From: Mantis religiosa | Lineage: Eukaryota; Arthropoda; Insecta; Mantodea; Mantidae | Reading direction: 5' to 3' | Assembly: GCA_030765055.1 (NCBI GenBank) | Contig: CM060953.1 | Location: 12,447,045-12,511,044, forward strand | DNA: 64,000 bases | In this document: piece by piece, positions 11,661 through 24,200 of the stretch | Layout of the letters: the number at the start of each line of letters is the position of its first letter | Position numbering within the stretch: position 1 is the stretch's first letter | The notes under the pieces: generated by a model | What the model was told of the DNA's origin: nothing | What the model saw: the letters and a program-made list of their open reading frames with translations, nothing else | Database searches by the model: none | Position numbers and translations under genes: made by a program

Positions 11661-12090
11661 CCCCATATTTCGTGTCCCTCCTCTTCATCTCCATCATCTC
11701 GCATCTGGTAGAAGTGTCGGCGGGTGTCTCGGCGGCGCATGGCGAAATATTATGCTCCGAGGAAAATTAGCTCTTCCTCCGTTAGGTCGGTTGCCGGTCT
11801 CCGCTCTTCTGATGGCACAATTTCGATACCTCCTGCCTGGGATGTTTGGGGTTCGGCTGCTGGGCACGCTGCCATCGCGCTGCTGGGGAGACTGCCCGTT
11901 GTCCTGGCCTGTCGGGGAAAGTTTCTATCTGTATGGACCTTGCCCTCTGTACTGTCGTGGCTCCTTGGGTCGGCCTCTCTTTGTCTCCTTCACCTCATCC
12001 TTCCTCCCGGGGGTACCCCAGTTGGGGCTTAGGCACAGTGGGTCCAGCGTACCGAATTCCCTAAGTAATGATATCCTGATCGCTTATGTA
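11661..12090. other. GC-rich unassigned island
   Basis: About 350 bases are clearly more GC-rich than the surroundings and have overlapping open frames in all three plus-strand frames. No protein family is recognised, so the open frames probably only reflect base composition. It may be part of an unidentified repeat. Confidence 0.3.
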
Positions 12091-12190
12091 GAGTACGTGG
12101 TAGCGTCTCTGACTTACGTTCAAGAGGTCCCAAGATGGAATCTTGGTCAGGGCGAGTTATAAGGTTAAGGTGTTTTCCCGGGTTTTTCCT
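12091..12190 (+). mobile_element. SINE-C head leading into satellite array 2
   Basis: tRNA-like head with gtagcgtctctgacttacg and an eroded B box (agatggaatctt), then agttataagg and ttttcccggg, running without a break into satellite unit 1. The solo copy at 58.24 kb aligns and keeps a better B box (gagttcgatct). Confidence 0.65.
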
Positions 12191-13325
12191 TATCCCGAAA
12201 GATGAATGTCTGGTAACTCTAAGCTCTATGTATCCTGTACTCATTTGAACATCTTTTCATTCATCGTCCGATATGACTTAACGTTGGAGGTTTTCTCTTA
12301 TCCTGAAAGATGAATGTCTGCTAACTGTAAGCTCTATGTACCCTGTACTTATTTGAACATCATTTCATTCATCGTCCGATATGACTTAACGTTGGAGGTT
12401 TGCTCTTATCCTGAAAGATGAATGTCTGGAAACTCTAAGCTCTATGTACCCTGTACTTATTTGAACATCATTTCATTCATCGTCCGATATGACTTAACGT
12501 TGGAGGTTTTCTCTCATCCTGAAAGATGAATGTCTGATAACTCTAAGCTCTATGTATCCTGTACTCATTTGAACATCATTTCATTCATCGTCCGATATGA
12601 CTTAACGTTGGAGGTTTTCTCTTATCCTGAAAGATGAATGTCTGGTAACTCTAAGCTCTATGTGCCCTGTACTTATTTGAACATCATTTCATTCATCGTC
12701 CGATATGACTTAACGTTGGAGGTTTTCTCTTATCCTGAAAGATGAATGTCTGGTAACTCTTAGCTCTATGTATCCTGTACTTATTTGAACATCATTTCAT
12801 TCATCGTCCGATATGACTTAACGTTGGAGGTTTTCTCTTATCCTGAAAGATGAATGTCTGGTAACTCTAAGCTCTATGTACCCTGTACTTATTTGAACAT
12901 CATTTCATTCATCGTCCGATATGACTTAACGTTGGAAGGTTTTCTCTTATTCTGAAAGATGAATGTCTGATAACTCTAAGCTCTATGTACCCTGTACTCA
13001 TTTGAACATCACTTCATTCATCGTCCGATATGACTTAACGTTGGAGGTTTTCTCTTATCCTGAAAGATGAATGTCTGGTAACTCTAAGCTCTATATACCC
13101 TGTACTTATTTGAACATCATTTCATTCATCGTGCGATATGACTTAACGTTGGAGGTTTTCTCTTATCCTGAAAGATGAATGTATGGTAACTCTAAGCTCT
13201 ATGTACCCTGTACTTATTTGAACATCATTTCATTCATCGTCCGATATGACTTAACGTTGGAGGTTTTGTCTTATCCTGAAAGATGAATATCTGGTAGCTA
13301 TAAGCTCTATGTACCATGTACTCAT
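12191..13325 (+). repeat. 108-bp satellite, array 2 (11 units)
   Basis: Eleven head-to-tail units, with the gatgaatg core at about 12199, 12305, 12413 and on to 13278. It is the same monomer and orientation as arrays 1 and 3. It ends in AT-rich unrelated sequence. Confidence 0.97.
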
Positions 13326-16300
13326 GTGATTTGTCGTTCCCTATACGATAATGTTGAAGGACATCAATATATATTTCTTCAATAATTTCACTCTTCTTCT
13401 CTCTTCTTCTTTGGTCGTGCAAAGAGAAAACATTTCGTGAAATTACAAGAATGTATTTTATTTCGTTGCGAATAGCTATACTGATAGATAAATGCGCGAA
13501 CAACCGACGTGACGTCAAGCTGCTTATGTCAGGGCTGTACCGTGTGGTAAGACGAAGACGTTTTTGAAGATGCGGTAGTTTTGTTCACCCCTTTGTAACG
13601 TTGGCCTGAAAGCATTCGCATTAGACTACAGCTGAAAGGTTCCGTTTGGTCCCACGCTGAGATTGGTACTTGGGACCCCCAGCAGAGAGTTTACGACATC
13701 GGCAGCGGAAAGCTTCCGTCCGTCCGACCGACCCTACACGATAAGCGGTGTCTGTCTACGTTAGCATTTCCCAGCCACTTACACGGCAAAACCCATAGTA
13801 TTAACGGCTGATCAAAATGCAACATATCGGCCACCGTTTCCTCTTTTATGTGCCCATCCAACTGCAAATTCACAGCCCGGCAGTATAAGTGAAGCGCACT
13901 GCAAGCACCATTTGATCTGTGGCAAACAAAAGACTGCAACCATTTCTTATTCTTGAGAATTACTGTGTGTATTCTCTACGAATTGTATCCACTTAATCAT
14001 CTCTTTCTCTGTTCGTAAGAGATTTTTATGTCCTTTTAATGCAAACAAAAAATTCTATATTAAAATATACTTGTGGTGGGAGATTGAAGACGCCCACGCC
14101 ATCTACTAGCCTTAGCCCTTAAATACTCCTAGCAGTCTTTTGTTCCCCTACAGAAATTCAAATATTTACGTTGTGCTTTGATATTACTGATTGGTCGCTT
14201 GGTGTATCTGAGAGAAATAAAGGATACACTAGCATAAAGACTCTCTTTTAATATTCTATGTAGTATATGCAATAGTTGTACACGCTGAGTTTTCAATACG
14301 AAAAGCACTTTTAGAACATTTCTGTGTAAGAGCCTAGAACACTATAAGTCATAAACAAAAAGTCGGTCACCCTCTGTGGACTAAAGGTAAAATTCTAGTG
14401 AATGGTGATGAATTTTTCCTTGCATACACACCTTCACTATGGTTTTCGGAACCGAAGTAAAGTCGTTGACCCCGTGCCGTAATCTTATGGCACGTAAAAC
14501 AACCCCAAACCTAAAACAGAGGCCTGTGAATAAAATGAAGGGGTCATTCATCTTCAACATAGAAGGAAATGTAATTAAAGAATATTAATAATTAGAAACT
14601 TCCGCCGAATAAAAGGAAAACTCGCTTAAATGCAATACCTGATACTTAATTCAGCATTTCCCAAGATGTCAGAAAAATTGACAAGGTTTTCGAGAAATTT
14701 GACTCTAATTTGGCTGTAATTTTTTAGTAAATTACCATAAGTGTAAAATATTTTCGTGGAAAATGTAATGTTCATTTTGAATTTTCTAGGAAGAGTCTAT
14801 GAAGTCCTCTTCATTGTGAATGACTTTTGTATAACTGGTAAATCCTAAGAGACAAAATATTACTACATAAAAATGTAGATCTCGAAAACGAACATCTTAA
14901 TCTCGTTTCTTTTTGTCGAGAATTAGCAATTTCCCAAGTAGCACTTGTTATTTTTCTAAATTTTTTAATATTTACACATTTTTAAAATGAAAAGTCATTA
15001 CCCAGTTTTCTTTTACTCTATTTTCCCGCAGTAATAGAAAGATAACGAAACTTTGAAGCCATTACATACGTCTTTAAACATTTGAGCATCGATTAAGATA
15101 TTTTATCTTTATTTTGTATAAACAAAGGAGTAAGTAATAGTCATTTCTCTTTGTATGACGAAGAGAAAAACACAGAATGACTTCCTATTTGAGAAAGCTG
15201 TAAGTTATTTTCTTCAGAATTAAAACTATAACCAAGAAACATCTAGGAAACGAGTAACTCAAAATATAATTATAAACTGCATGTTCAGCTATATTTACAT
15301 TTATTTTGGGTGAAGGGTTACACACCTTGTTCAGAGTAAATACACTTTCAGAAGTTATCCCCAAAAGATTCACTTTATGATTTTAATTGTAATTACATTC
15401 TATTAACATAAGATATTTTAATATAAAACTTAGAAGCTGTTTTCGACATAGAAATAAAAAACAAACTTCATGGAAAGGATTTCGTTTCTCAAAAAGTGCC
15501 TGTTTTGGGTGCATTTGGCTTCAAGAACATGTATTTACAGCGAAATTACGGATACATTACTATACTTTCCCTGCTTAATGTTTTATCATTACTGCATAAG
15601 AAATTGACCACAAAATTTCAATGCAATTGAGTGCTTGAATACTCAGAAAATAAAAAAAATTAAAAAAATATTTTGCATTTATTCTTTAAAACAGTCTGCA
15701 TATTAATGGCAATAATAAGGATTTTCATCTACGTCCCCACTTAAAAAGCTCTTCGTGGAGAAATCAAAGATTCAATGAAACGGCCTCAGCCCGACAGTTT
15801 ATGCAACACACCAAACCTATCTGTAAAGCAGTACAGCATACCTACTAGGGCGAGAAAAATCTGATTCTGCTCATATATAGAAGATGATGTTATGCTTTAT
15901 TCTTCGTTATATATGAATAATACTGTACTAGTTCGGTGATAATACAGCAAATTAGATAAAACCATTATTCAGCTTCCTTGAAATAAGAAAATGAATTACA
16001 AATCTAGTCAAAATGTTCAGAAATTCTCTGTGATTAACGAAGCTTCAAACGAGGAAACTCAAAAACAAATTTTAATAAATGTACAAGGGAAATCTTGGGC
16101 AGAGAACAACACATAAAACGCTAAAAACTAAGACACATCGGCAAAATATTCAAACGATTTTTACTACCTACAATCATTTACTTTTATATATTATACTAAA
16201 ACGCTTATCTTTCTACCGACTTCTTGTCGATAAAGGCCTTGTGGATACAGGAGGACAGTAAAGTGTTTAAATGCGGGCTATTATGTGCACGACTTCATAT

Positions 16301-16388
16301 TCCATTATTTTCACATGACATTACAAGAAACAACTGACTGTGACAGCACTTAAAATGACGAAGTATTTAACAAAGAATCTCACAGCTG
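13326..16388. other. Unassigned AT-rich DNA, 3 kb
   Basis: No gene is recognised. A short imperfect hairpin (gtgcc / ggcac) lies at about 14475. The part at about 14690-15080 resembles 16790-17140 (see findings), so it is probably an old dispersed repeat. Confidence 0.35.
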
Positions 16389-16570
16389 GGCCCCTAGCTC
16401 AGTCGGTACAGCACCTTCCTGCCGTGATAGGGGTCCCGGGTTCGATTCTCGGCGGTGGGGGTGAGGATTTTTCTCCAACCAAGTTACTTCCTCATCTTCC
16501 CCAGAGTCTGGAAGTATGAGGACTTATCTGCCTGGATTCCTTATTCTCAGCACGACATTGAGAAAAAAAG
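16389..16570 (+). mobile_element. tRNA-derived SINE, single copy
   Basis: A well-preserved A box (tagctcagtcgg) and B box (gggttcgattctc), 40-50 bases apart, form a tRNA-like head at about 16390-16462. The middle (cctgccg) recalls tRNA-Gly(GCC). An unrelated tail follows. The acceptor ends do not pair cleanly, so it is a SINE or tRNA-like relic rather than a tRNA gene. Confidence 0.55.
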
Positions 16571-17820
16571 CGGAGAGAAACTTATAACTCGAAAGGTTAA
16601 ACATTCAAGCAAATACTTAAGGAAATCGTTGCAGCCATATTTAACAAAATAAAAAATTACGAACAATTTTACGTGCCGAAACTCTCCAAGATGTGTACTC
16701 ATGTATGACTGCCCCAGATCGTGTGAACACACTAATTCAGAAGTAAAAAGCCCATCGAAAATCAAGATAAGACACCAACATTTTCAAGCAAATTCCCTCA
16801 CCTCAAACTACAAATTTATACAATTTTTATTTCAAATACGGTTCTACAGATTTTTATTGACGTACCATATGTTTTCGATATCTTCCAATTTTCTGGGAAT
16901 AGATCTTGAAGTCTTCATTGTTCTGAGTGACTTGTAAGAGACAGACCAAATCTTACTACACAAAAGATATATATTTCATTGAAGTATACAACCTATATGA
17001 AATATGTTTATGCAGCAGTTGAAACTAAAGAATCTCGAGATATTCCTTCTTATTATTACGTCGGATTTTCAATAGGTTTTCTTAACTACAAAGTCATTTT
17101 TATAGCTCTGTTATCTAACGAGAACGAAATTTCAAAGCCATCGCATCATACAATTTTCTTAGGTGTGATTTATACGTATATATTTTTTTTAAATTAATTT
17201 TAATTGCTTTTTATATAATGAAAGCGTTTCTGCACGATAAACTTTAAGTAAATTAAATAATAAGCATTTGTAAGAGGCTTATACAAGTGTAGAAAACGTA
17301 ATGTGAGTGGAAGACATCAGTGTTTTGTTTAATTCGAAACAAGAGCTAAACCGAGACTCGCTTGTTTTGCACTTGCTGCAACTGAAGGATACGCAGCCCC
17401 GTCCCCTTGCCTGCCATTATCAGATGGAAGGTGAAAGTGAAAGGAAACACCCAGGGCCTGCCGAGACATTTATCCCACCACCCCTTCCCTAAGGAAATTC
17501 AGGTACTTTCTAGGGCTTTCTCGAGAGAAACGCTCTAGCTGTTCACGCAAAATGTCCCCGCCTGGTTTTATCTTCGCCATGCGATAAGTCTCACAGAGAG
17601 AAGCGAAAATCTTGTGTGCTGCAATCCTGTGGACTACCTCTACTCACTTCTCTTTGAATCCTCTAAACAATTGAATGTTTAATTACACTTTTTAGAGATC
17701 CATGAAACATAAAGTAGGATAGGGTTTGACAGTTTAACCGAGGTCACGTAAACCGTAAGAAAGTCAATCATAAACTTAAATACCCTGTAACTTTATAATT
17801 ACCTGAGTTCCTACACTTAT
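16571..17820. other. Unassigned AT-rich DNA
   Basis: No gene is recognised. 16790-17140 resembles 14690-15080. Short plus-strand frames show no family signature. Confidence 0.35.
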
Positions 17821-18655
17821 ACGACTTTCTCTACTCTTATACAAACACTTATTACTCTATCTTCTTCAAGATAAACATTATCTTATTGTAGTTACAAAGG
17901 AATACAGTAGACTTTAAGTGATAGTCAAATGTTTTAAACGCCTGGTCGTTATATGATGTATACATGACTTTCTCTACTCTTGTACAAACACTTACTACTC
18001 TATCTTCTTCAAGATAAACATTATCTTATTGTAGTTACAAGGGAATACAGTAGACTTTAAGTGATAGTGAAATGTTTTGGTCGTTATGTGATGTATACAT
18101 GACTTTCTCTACTCTTGTACAGACACTTATTGTTCTATCTACTTCAAGATAAGCATTATCTTATTGTAGTTACAAGGGAATACAGAAGACTTTAAGTGAT
18201 AGTCAAATGTTTTGGTCGTTATGTGATGTATACATGACTTTCTCTACTCTTGTACAAACACTTATTGCTCTATCTACTTCAAGATAAACATTATCTTATT
18301 GTAGTTACAAGGGAATACAGTAGACTTTAAGTGATAGTCACATGTTTTAAACAGCTGGTCGTTATGTGATGTATACATGACTTTCTCTACTCTTGTACAA
18401 ACACTTATTGCTCTATCTACTTCAAGATAAACATTATCTTATTGTAGTTACAAGGGAATACAGTAGACTTTAAGTGATAGTCAAATGTTTTGGTCGTTAT
18501 GTGATGTACACATGACTTTCTCTACTCTTGTACAAACACTTATTGCTCTATCTACTTCACGATAAACATTATCTTATTGTAATTACAAGGGAATACAGTA
18601 GACTTTAAGTGATATTCAGATGTTTTAAACAGCTGGTCGTTATGTAATGTATTTC
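17821..18655 (+). repeat. 135/143-bp minisatellite (about 6 units)
   Basis: Units start at gactttctct positions 17823, 17966, 18101, 18236, 18379 and 18514 (spacings 143, 135, 135, 143, 135). The 8-bp difference is the presence of aaacagct before ggtcgttatg. The last unit and right flank match the dispersed repeat at 2577-2690. Confidence 0.95.
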
Positions 18656-19080
18656 AAAGTATATTCTCTTTGATTGGCCTAGAGATAAAATAACGAATGG
18701 GTAACATAGTCTTATTTGAGAAATATTCAAGTATTGGATTCTTATACAAATGAGTACTTCAAGCATGATTCACTCAAAAAAATCTTAACATACATTTTAA
18801 TAAAACATATCTTAAGAAAATCAACATCGAAAAATGCCCGTTGTATACCGAGTTTCGTGTGGGGCATCAGATTTAAAAAATCTGCGTGTAGTATGCTTGA
18901 AAGATGGTGCTTTGCCGACTTTTGGTTTATTTTGTAAAAAAACTGAAGTTACTGACAACCAAGTAATAGAATTTTATAATTATAACAATTTTGACAAATT
19001 TCTGAGGCTTTCACAGCAGGTGTCAATACTAATACAGCATCATCCGAGCTTGTGGTTTGTATGTTTCGTCTTCTTCTTTC
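18656..19080. other. Unassigned spacer
   Basis: Begins with the array's right flank (attctctttg, also at 2660), then unassigned AT-rich sequence. Confidence 0.3.
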
Positions 19081-19700
19081 ACCCCTCCAGCCAACGATAT
19101 AAATTCTGCAGCCTACTGTGCTACAGGCACATATGCAACCCAGCCGCACGTGGGAATGGCAGAATATGCTGACGACGTGCTGCTCTTCTGCAAAGCCAGG
19201 CATATTTTCAGAACCTTCAACTCGATACAGACACACCTCCGCCTCACCCTAGAGTGGTGCGTTGGCGGAAGTCCGTAAACCCGAACAAAAGCCACGTCAT
19301 ATTGCTCAACAAGCGCCACATCCACGCAGCTTGACCCAGCTTTGACTTCAGAGGTCGAAAGGTACATCAAATCCCTGAGAGTCAACTTAGACAGAGGGTA
19401 GACTTTTCGAGAACACATTGGAGACCTCTCGGCAAGGGTTCAGTGAGCTGTTGCTTCATTGTACCCTATGTCGGGTTCTGGTTCATGCCAGAAGGGACTA
19501 CTGATGTTATATGACTGCGAAATCTGGGGCATGACCTCACACAGCCGGTTGTTATGGCTTATTCAGTTGGCTGCCGTTTTCTAGTAAGATTGCTTCTTGA
19601 AGCCTCTTTAAATTCATACGTGGAGGGTGAAATCAGTTGCCGGGCAACATTTTGAGTCACTTGACTTCCACAAAGAAGCGCAATGGATAGATTTCTTAAG
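19081..19700 (+). pseudogene. LINE reverse transcriptase relic
   Basis: The catalytic box reads AEYADDVLLFCKA at about 19160-19200. Frames then shift through THLRLTLEWC, PNKSHVILLNKR, YIKSLRVNLDR, TFREHIGDLSARVQ and LMLYDCEIWG, the order of motifs after the YADD box in Jockey-type non-LTR RTs. Several stops and shifts are present, and neither end is preserved. Confidence 0.8.
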
Positions 19701-19904
19701 TGATTATGATCTAACTAGACGTCGGCATTACGTGTGGGCGGACTACTAGCAGAGTCGCTGTTCAAACTTCCAACAGAGTACATCGATCTCTTCCGGGGTT
19801 CTCCCTTAATCTGACAGAGAAATGTCGCGTAAATCATAAGCTCCATGAGTCCCGGATTCATTTGAGACCCATTTCACCCATTTCATTCATCGTCCGGTAT
19901 GACT
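19701..19904 (+). mobile_element. Diverged SINE-C tail before array 3
   Basis: From about 19790 the sequence aligns poorly to one satellite unit (ctgacagagaaatgtc, ataagctccatg, tttcattcatcgtccgg). It is an older SINE-C copy that borders array 3. Confidence 0.5.
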
Positions 19905-22730
19905 ACTTTGGAGGTTTTCTACTGAAGACGAATGTCTGCTAACTCTAAGCTCTATAAACCCTGTACTCATTTGAACATCATTTCATTCATCGTCCGATAT
20001 GACTTAACGTTGGAGATTTTCTCTTATCCTGAAAGATGAATGTCTGGTAACTCTAAGCTCTATGTACCCTGTACTCATTTGAACATCATTTCATTCATCG
20101 TCCGATATGACTTAACGTTGGAGGTTTTCTCTTATCCTGAAAGATGAATGTCTGGTAACTCTAAGCTCTATGTACCCTGTACTTATTTGAACATCATTTC
20201 ATTCATCGTCCGATATGACTTAACGTTGGAGGTTATCTCTTATCCTGAAAGATGAATGTCTGGTAACTCTAAGCTCTATGTACCCTGTACTCATTTGAAC
20301 ATCATTTCATTCATCGTCCGATATGACTTAACGTTGGAGGTTTTCTCTTATCCTGAAAGATGAATGTCTGGTAACTCTAAGCTCTATGTACCCTGTACTT
20401 ATTTGAACATCATTTCATTCATCGTCCGATATGACTTAACGTTGGAGGTTTTCCTTTATCCTGAAAGATGAATGTCTGGTAACTCTAAGCTCTATGTACC
20501 CTGTACTCATTTGAACATCATTTCATTCATCGTCCGATATGACTTAACGTTGGAGGTTTTCTCTTATTCTGAAAGGTGAATGTCTGGTAACTCTAAGCTC
20601 TATGTACCCTGTACTCATTTGAACATCATTTCATTCATCGTCCGATATGACTTAACGTTGGAGGTTTTCTCTTATCCTGAAAGATGAATGTCTGGTAACT
20701 AAGCTCTATGTACCCTGTACTTATTTGAACATCATTTCATTCATCGTCCGATATGACTTAACGTTGGAGGTTTTCTCTTATTCTGAAAGATGAATGTCTG
20801 GTAACTCTAAGCTCTATGTACCCTGTACTTATTTGAACATCATTTCATTCATCGTCCGATATGACTTAACGTTGGAGGTTTTCTCTTATCCTGAAAGATG
20901 AATGTCTGGTAACTCTAAGCTCTATGTACCCTGTACTTATTTGAACATCATTTCATTCATCGTCCGATATGACTTAACGTTGGAGGTTTTCTCTTATCCT
21001 GAAAGATGAATGTCTGGTAACTCTAAGCTCTATGTACCCTGTATTTATTTGAACATCATTTCATTCATCGTCCGATATGACTTAACGTTGGAGGTTTTCT
21101 CTTATCCTGAAAGATGAATGTCAGGTAACTCTAAGCTCTATGTACCCTGTACTTATTTGAACATCATTTCATTCATCGTCCGATATGACTTAACGTTGGA
21201 GGTTTTCTCTTATCCTGAAAGATGAATGTCTGGTAACTCTAAGCTCTATGTACCCTGTACTCATTTGAACATCATTTCATTCATCGTCCGATATGACTTA
21301 ACGTTGGAGGTTTTCTCTTATCCTGAAAGATGAATGTCTGGTAACTCTAAGCTCTATGTACCCTGTACTCATTGGAAGATCATTTCATTCATCGTCCGAT
21401 ATGACTTAACGTTGGAGGTTTTCTCTTATCCTGAAAGATGGATGTCTGGTAACTCTAAGCTCTATGTACCCTGTACTCATTGGAAGATCATTTCATTCAT
21501 CGTCCGATATGACTTAACGTTGGAGGTTTTCTCTTATCCTGAAAGATGAATGTCTGGTAACTCTAAGCTCTATAAACCCTGTACTCATTTGAACATCATT
21601 TCATTCATCGTCCGATATGACTTAACTTTGGAGGTTTTCTCTTATCCTGAAAGATGAATGTCTGGTAACTCCAAGCTCTATAAACCCTGTACTCATTTGA
21701 ACATCATTTCATTCATCGTCCGATATGACTTAACGTTGGAGGTCTTCTCTTATCCTGAAAGATGAATGTCTGGTAACTCTAAGCTCTATGTACCCTGTAC
21801 TCATTGGAAGATAATTTCATTCATCGTCCGATATGACTTAACGTTGGAGGTTTTCTCTTATCCTGAAAGATGAATGTCTGGTAACTCTAAGCTCTATGTA
21901 CTCTGTACTTATTTGAACATCATTTCATTCATCGTCCGATATGACTTATCGTTGGAGGTTTTCTCTTATCCTGAAAGATGAATGTCTGGTAACTCTAAGC
22001 TCTATGTACCCTGTACTTATTTGAACATCATTTCATTCATCGTCCGATATGACTTAACGTTGGAGGTCTTCTCTTATCCTGAAAGATGAATGTCTGGTAA
22101 CTCTAAGCTCTATGTACCCTGTACTTATTTGAACATCATTTCATTCATCGTCCGATATGACTTAACGTTGGAGGTCTTCTCTTATCCTGAAAGATGAATG
22201 TCTGGTAACTCTAAACTCTATGTACCCTGTACTCATTGGAAGATCATTTCATTCATCGTCCGATATGACTTAACGTTGGAGGTTTTCTCTTATCCTGAAA
22301 GATGAATGTCTGGTAACTCTAAGCTCTATGTACTCTGTACTTATTTGAACTTCATTTCATTCATCGTCCGATATGACTTAACGTTGGAGGTTTTCTCTTA
22401 TCCTGAAAGATGAATGTCTGGTAACTCTAAGCTCTATGTACCCTGTACTTATTTGAACATCATTTCATTCATCGTCCCATATGACTTAACGTTGGAGGTT
22501 TTCTCTTATCCTGAAAGATGAATGTCTGGTAACTCTAAGCTCTATGTATTCTGTACTTATTTGAACATCATTTCATTCATCGTCCGATATGACTTAACGT
22601 TGGAGGTTTTCTCTTATCCTGAAAGGTGAATGTCTGGTAACTCTAAGCTCTATGTACCCTGTACTCATTTGAACATCATTTCATTCATCGTCCGATATGA
22701 CTTAACGTTGGAGGTTTTCTCTTATCCTAG
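19905..22730 (+). repeat. 108-bp satellite, array 3 (about 26 units)
   Basis: About 26 very similar units with exact 108-bp spacing over most of the array. Variants recur at a distance: cattggaagat occurs at about 21371, 21479, 21803 and 22228, and ctataaaccc in a few neighbouring units, which indicates homogenisation in blocks. The array ends sharply at cttatcctagt. Confidence 0.97.
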
Positions 22731-23747
22731 TAATAATGATCCTAGTATGTTTTTCAACTTATTTATAGTTCAAACTGAGTTTGTCGCTTTGCAGGACAAG
22801 GAAATAGTTCGAAGTTAACCGGAGGAGGAGTCTTTTGCCTGTCCTTGTCACAGCAGGCTCATTGTTTGTACATGCTTTTTCATTTGTTTTCCATAGAGTG
22901 TTTACAGATTCATTTCTGGTAGCATCGCCAATGTTTACCATGTGCTTTATGTTAAATACAGGCTTACAAACAGTTGTCACATAAATATGCATGAGGTCCA
23001 TTTTTCTCTGGGGGGGGGGGAGGAATTCCAAGCATTGGGTTACCTTTATGGCTTTTATACGAGGGTATTTGCATCGCGGCATGTTTAATTTTAACCACAA
23101 CAGGCAAAATATATTTTGCATCGCTTATTTATTCTTATTAGTTGGCTAAAAGTTACTGCTTACCAAAAGTTTAGCACCACGTTAATTTGTGGGATGTCAG
23201 TGCTAGCAGTGTGATTACGTTTCCAGAGTTTGAAATGCGTGACGCCAGTTTACACAGTCATATAGTCTTTTAGTTTCTATACCGCGGACATAAACAGCTA
23301 TTGCATTCCATCTGAAAGTTCAATACCAACATTTTACTGGAAATATATGTGTTAGTTACCTTGAGATTAAAACAATTAGTACAATTAAAAAGTCCGCTTA
23401 ACAAATCCAGATTTTTAGTATTTGAAATGCTACGCTTTTTCGAGAAATGTGCTCTTATATTCAATTTATTTTGAGAAACTAAAATTATATAAAATAGTTT
23501 TAAAAAGTTTGAAAGTTTGTGTTTGCCCGTATTCTCTGAAGTTTTACGGAGATGATATTGAATTGAGAAAAGGCCCCCCCCCCCCAGCAAGATGGAGCAA
23601 CGTGCCCTACATCTAATGACACCATGGAACTTGTAGGCATTTCTTTGATAATCTCAAAAGACCTGTGGCCCCCTAGAGTGTACAAGAATAGACCACGGAC
23701 AATTGATGTTCTCAAGGAATCCATTCTAACCGAAATAAGAAACATTG
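22731..23747. other. Unassigned spacer
   Basis: AT-rich with a G10 run at about 23010 and a C-run at about 23573. No gene is recognised. Confidence 0.3.
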
Positions 23748-23969
23748 GCTCGAAGATGGTTTAAAATGTTTAAAGAGGGAAGCAATCAATTTCAAAGGAA
23801 GGTGGACCCGGTGCTCCAGTTACTGATCTTACGGAAGAAAATATCAACACTGCTGCTGCCATTGTGAGAGAGGATCGTCGAATTACCTTAAGATCACTTT
23901 CTGAAATACTGAACATTTCATTGGGAGCCACCCACTCGTTGGTGACAGAAACATTACACATGAGAGGTG

Positions 23970-24005
23970 CGGTCGTGTACCGACAGTCGCGGCAGACAGA
24001 CGTGT
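23970..24005 (+). promoter_or_regulatory. Candidate internal promoter of the Jockey LINE
   Basis: There is no TATA box. AGACGTGT at 23998-24005 falls at about +29 if the element's first base is +1, which fits the downstream promoter element spacing known from Drosophila Jockey-like elements. Its function is inferred. Confidence 0.4.
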
Positions 24006-24200
24006 TTCGTGCGCGCTGCTTCCGTGAGTGATTACAGTGTAACTGTGTTTAACTGTGGATTACGATATCTTCTAGTGAATTGTATTTTCACAATCAGTGT
24101 AAACAGTGTTCTTTTACTAACGTGTACTAGTGCCCTTTGGGTACAGGTGTGTTTCTTTCTTTTTCTCTATTTTTTTTTTTCTTTTCTTTCCTCACCTATT

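Noticed and set aside
11446..12162. A 238-codon frame in the GC-rich island
   Set aside because: No family resemblance. It runs through a SINE head, and competing frames of similar quality exist, so it is a composition effect.
21334..22818. Repeated short proteins (MSGNSKLYVPCTH...)
   Set aside because: These are translations of the 108-bp satellite; there is no gene signature and every unit repeats them.
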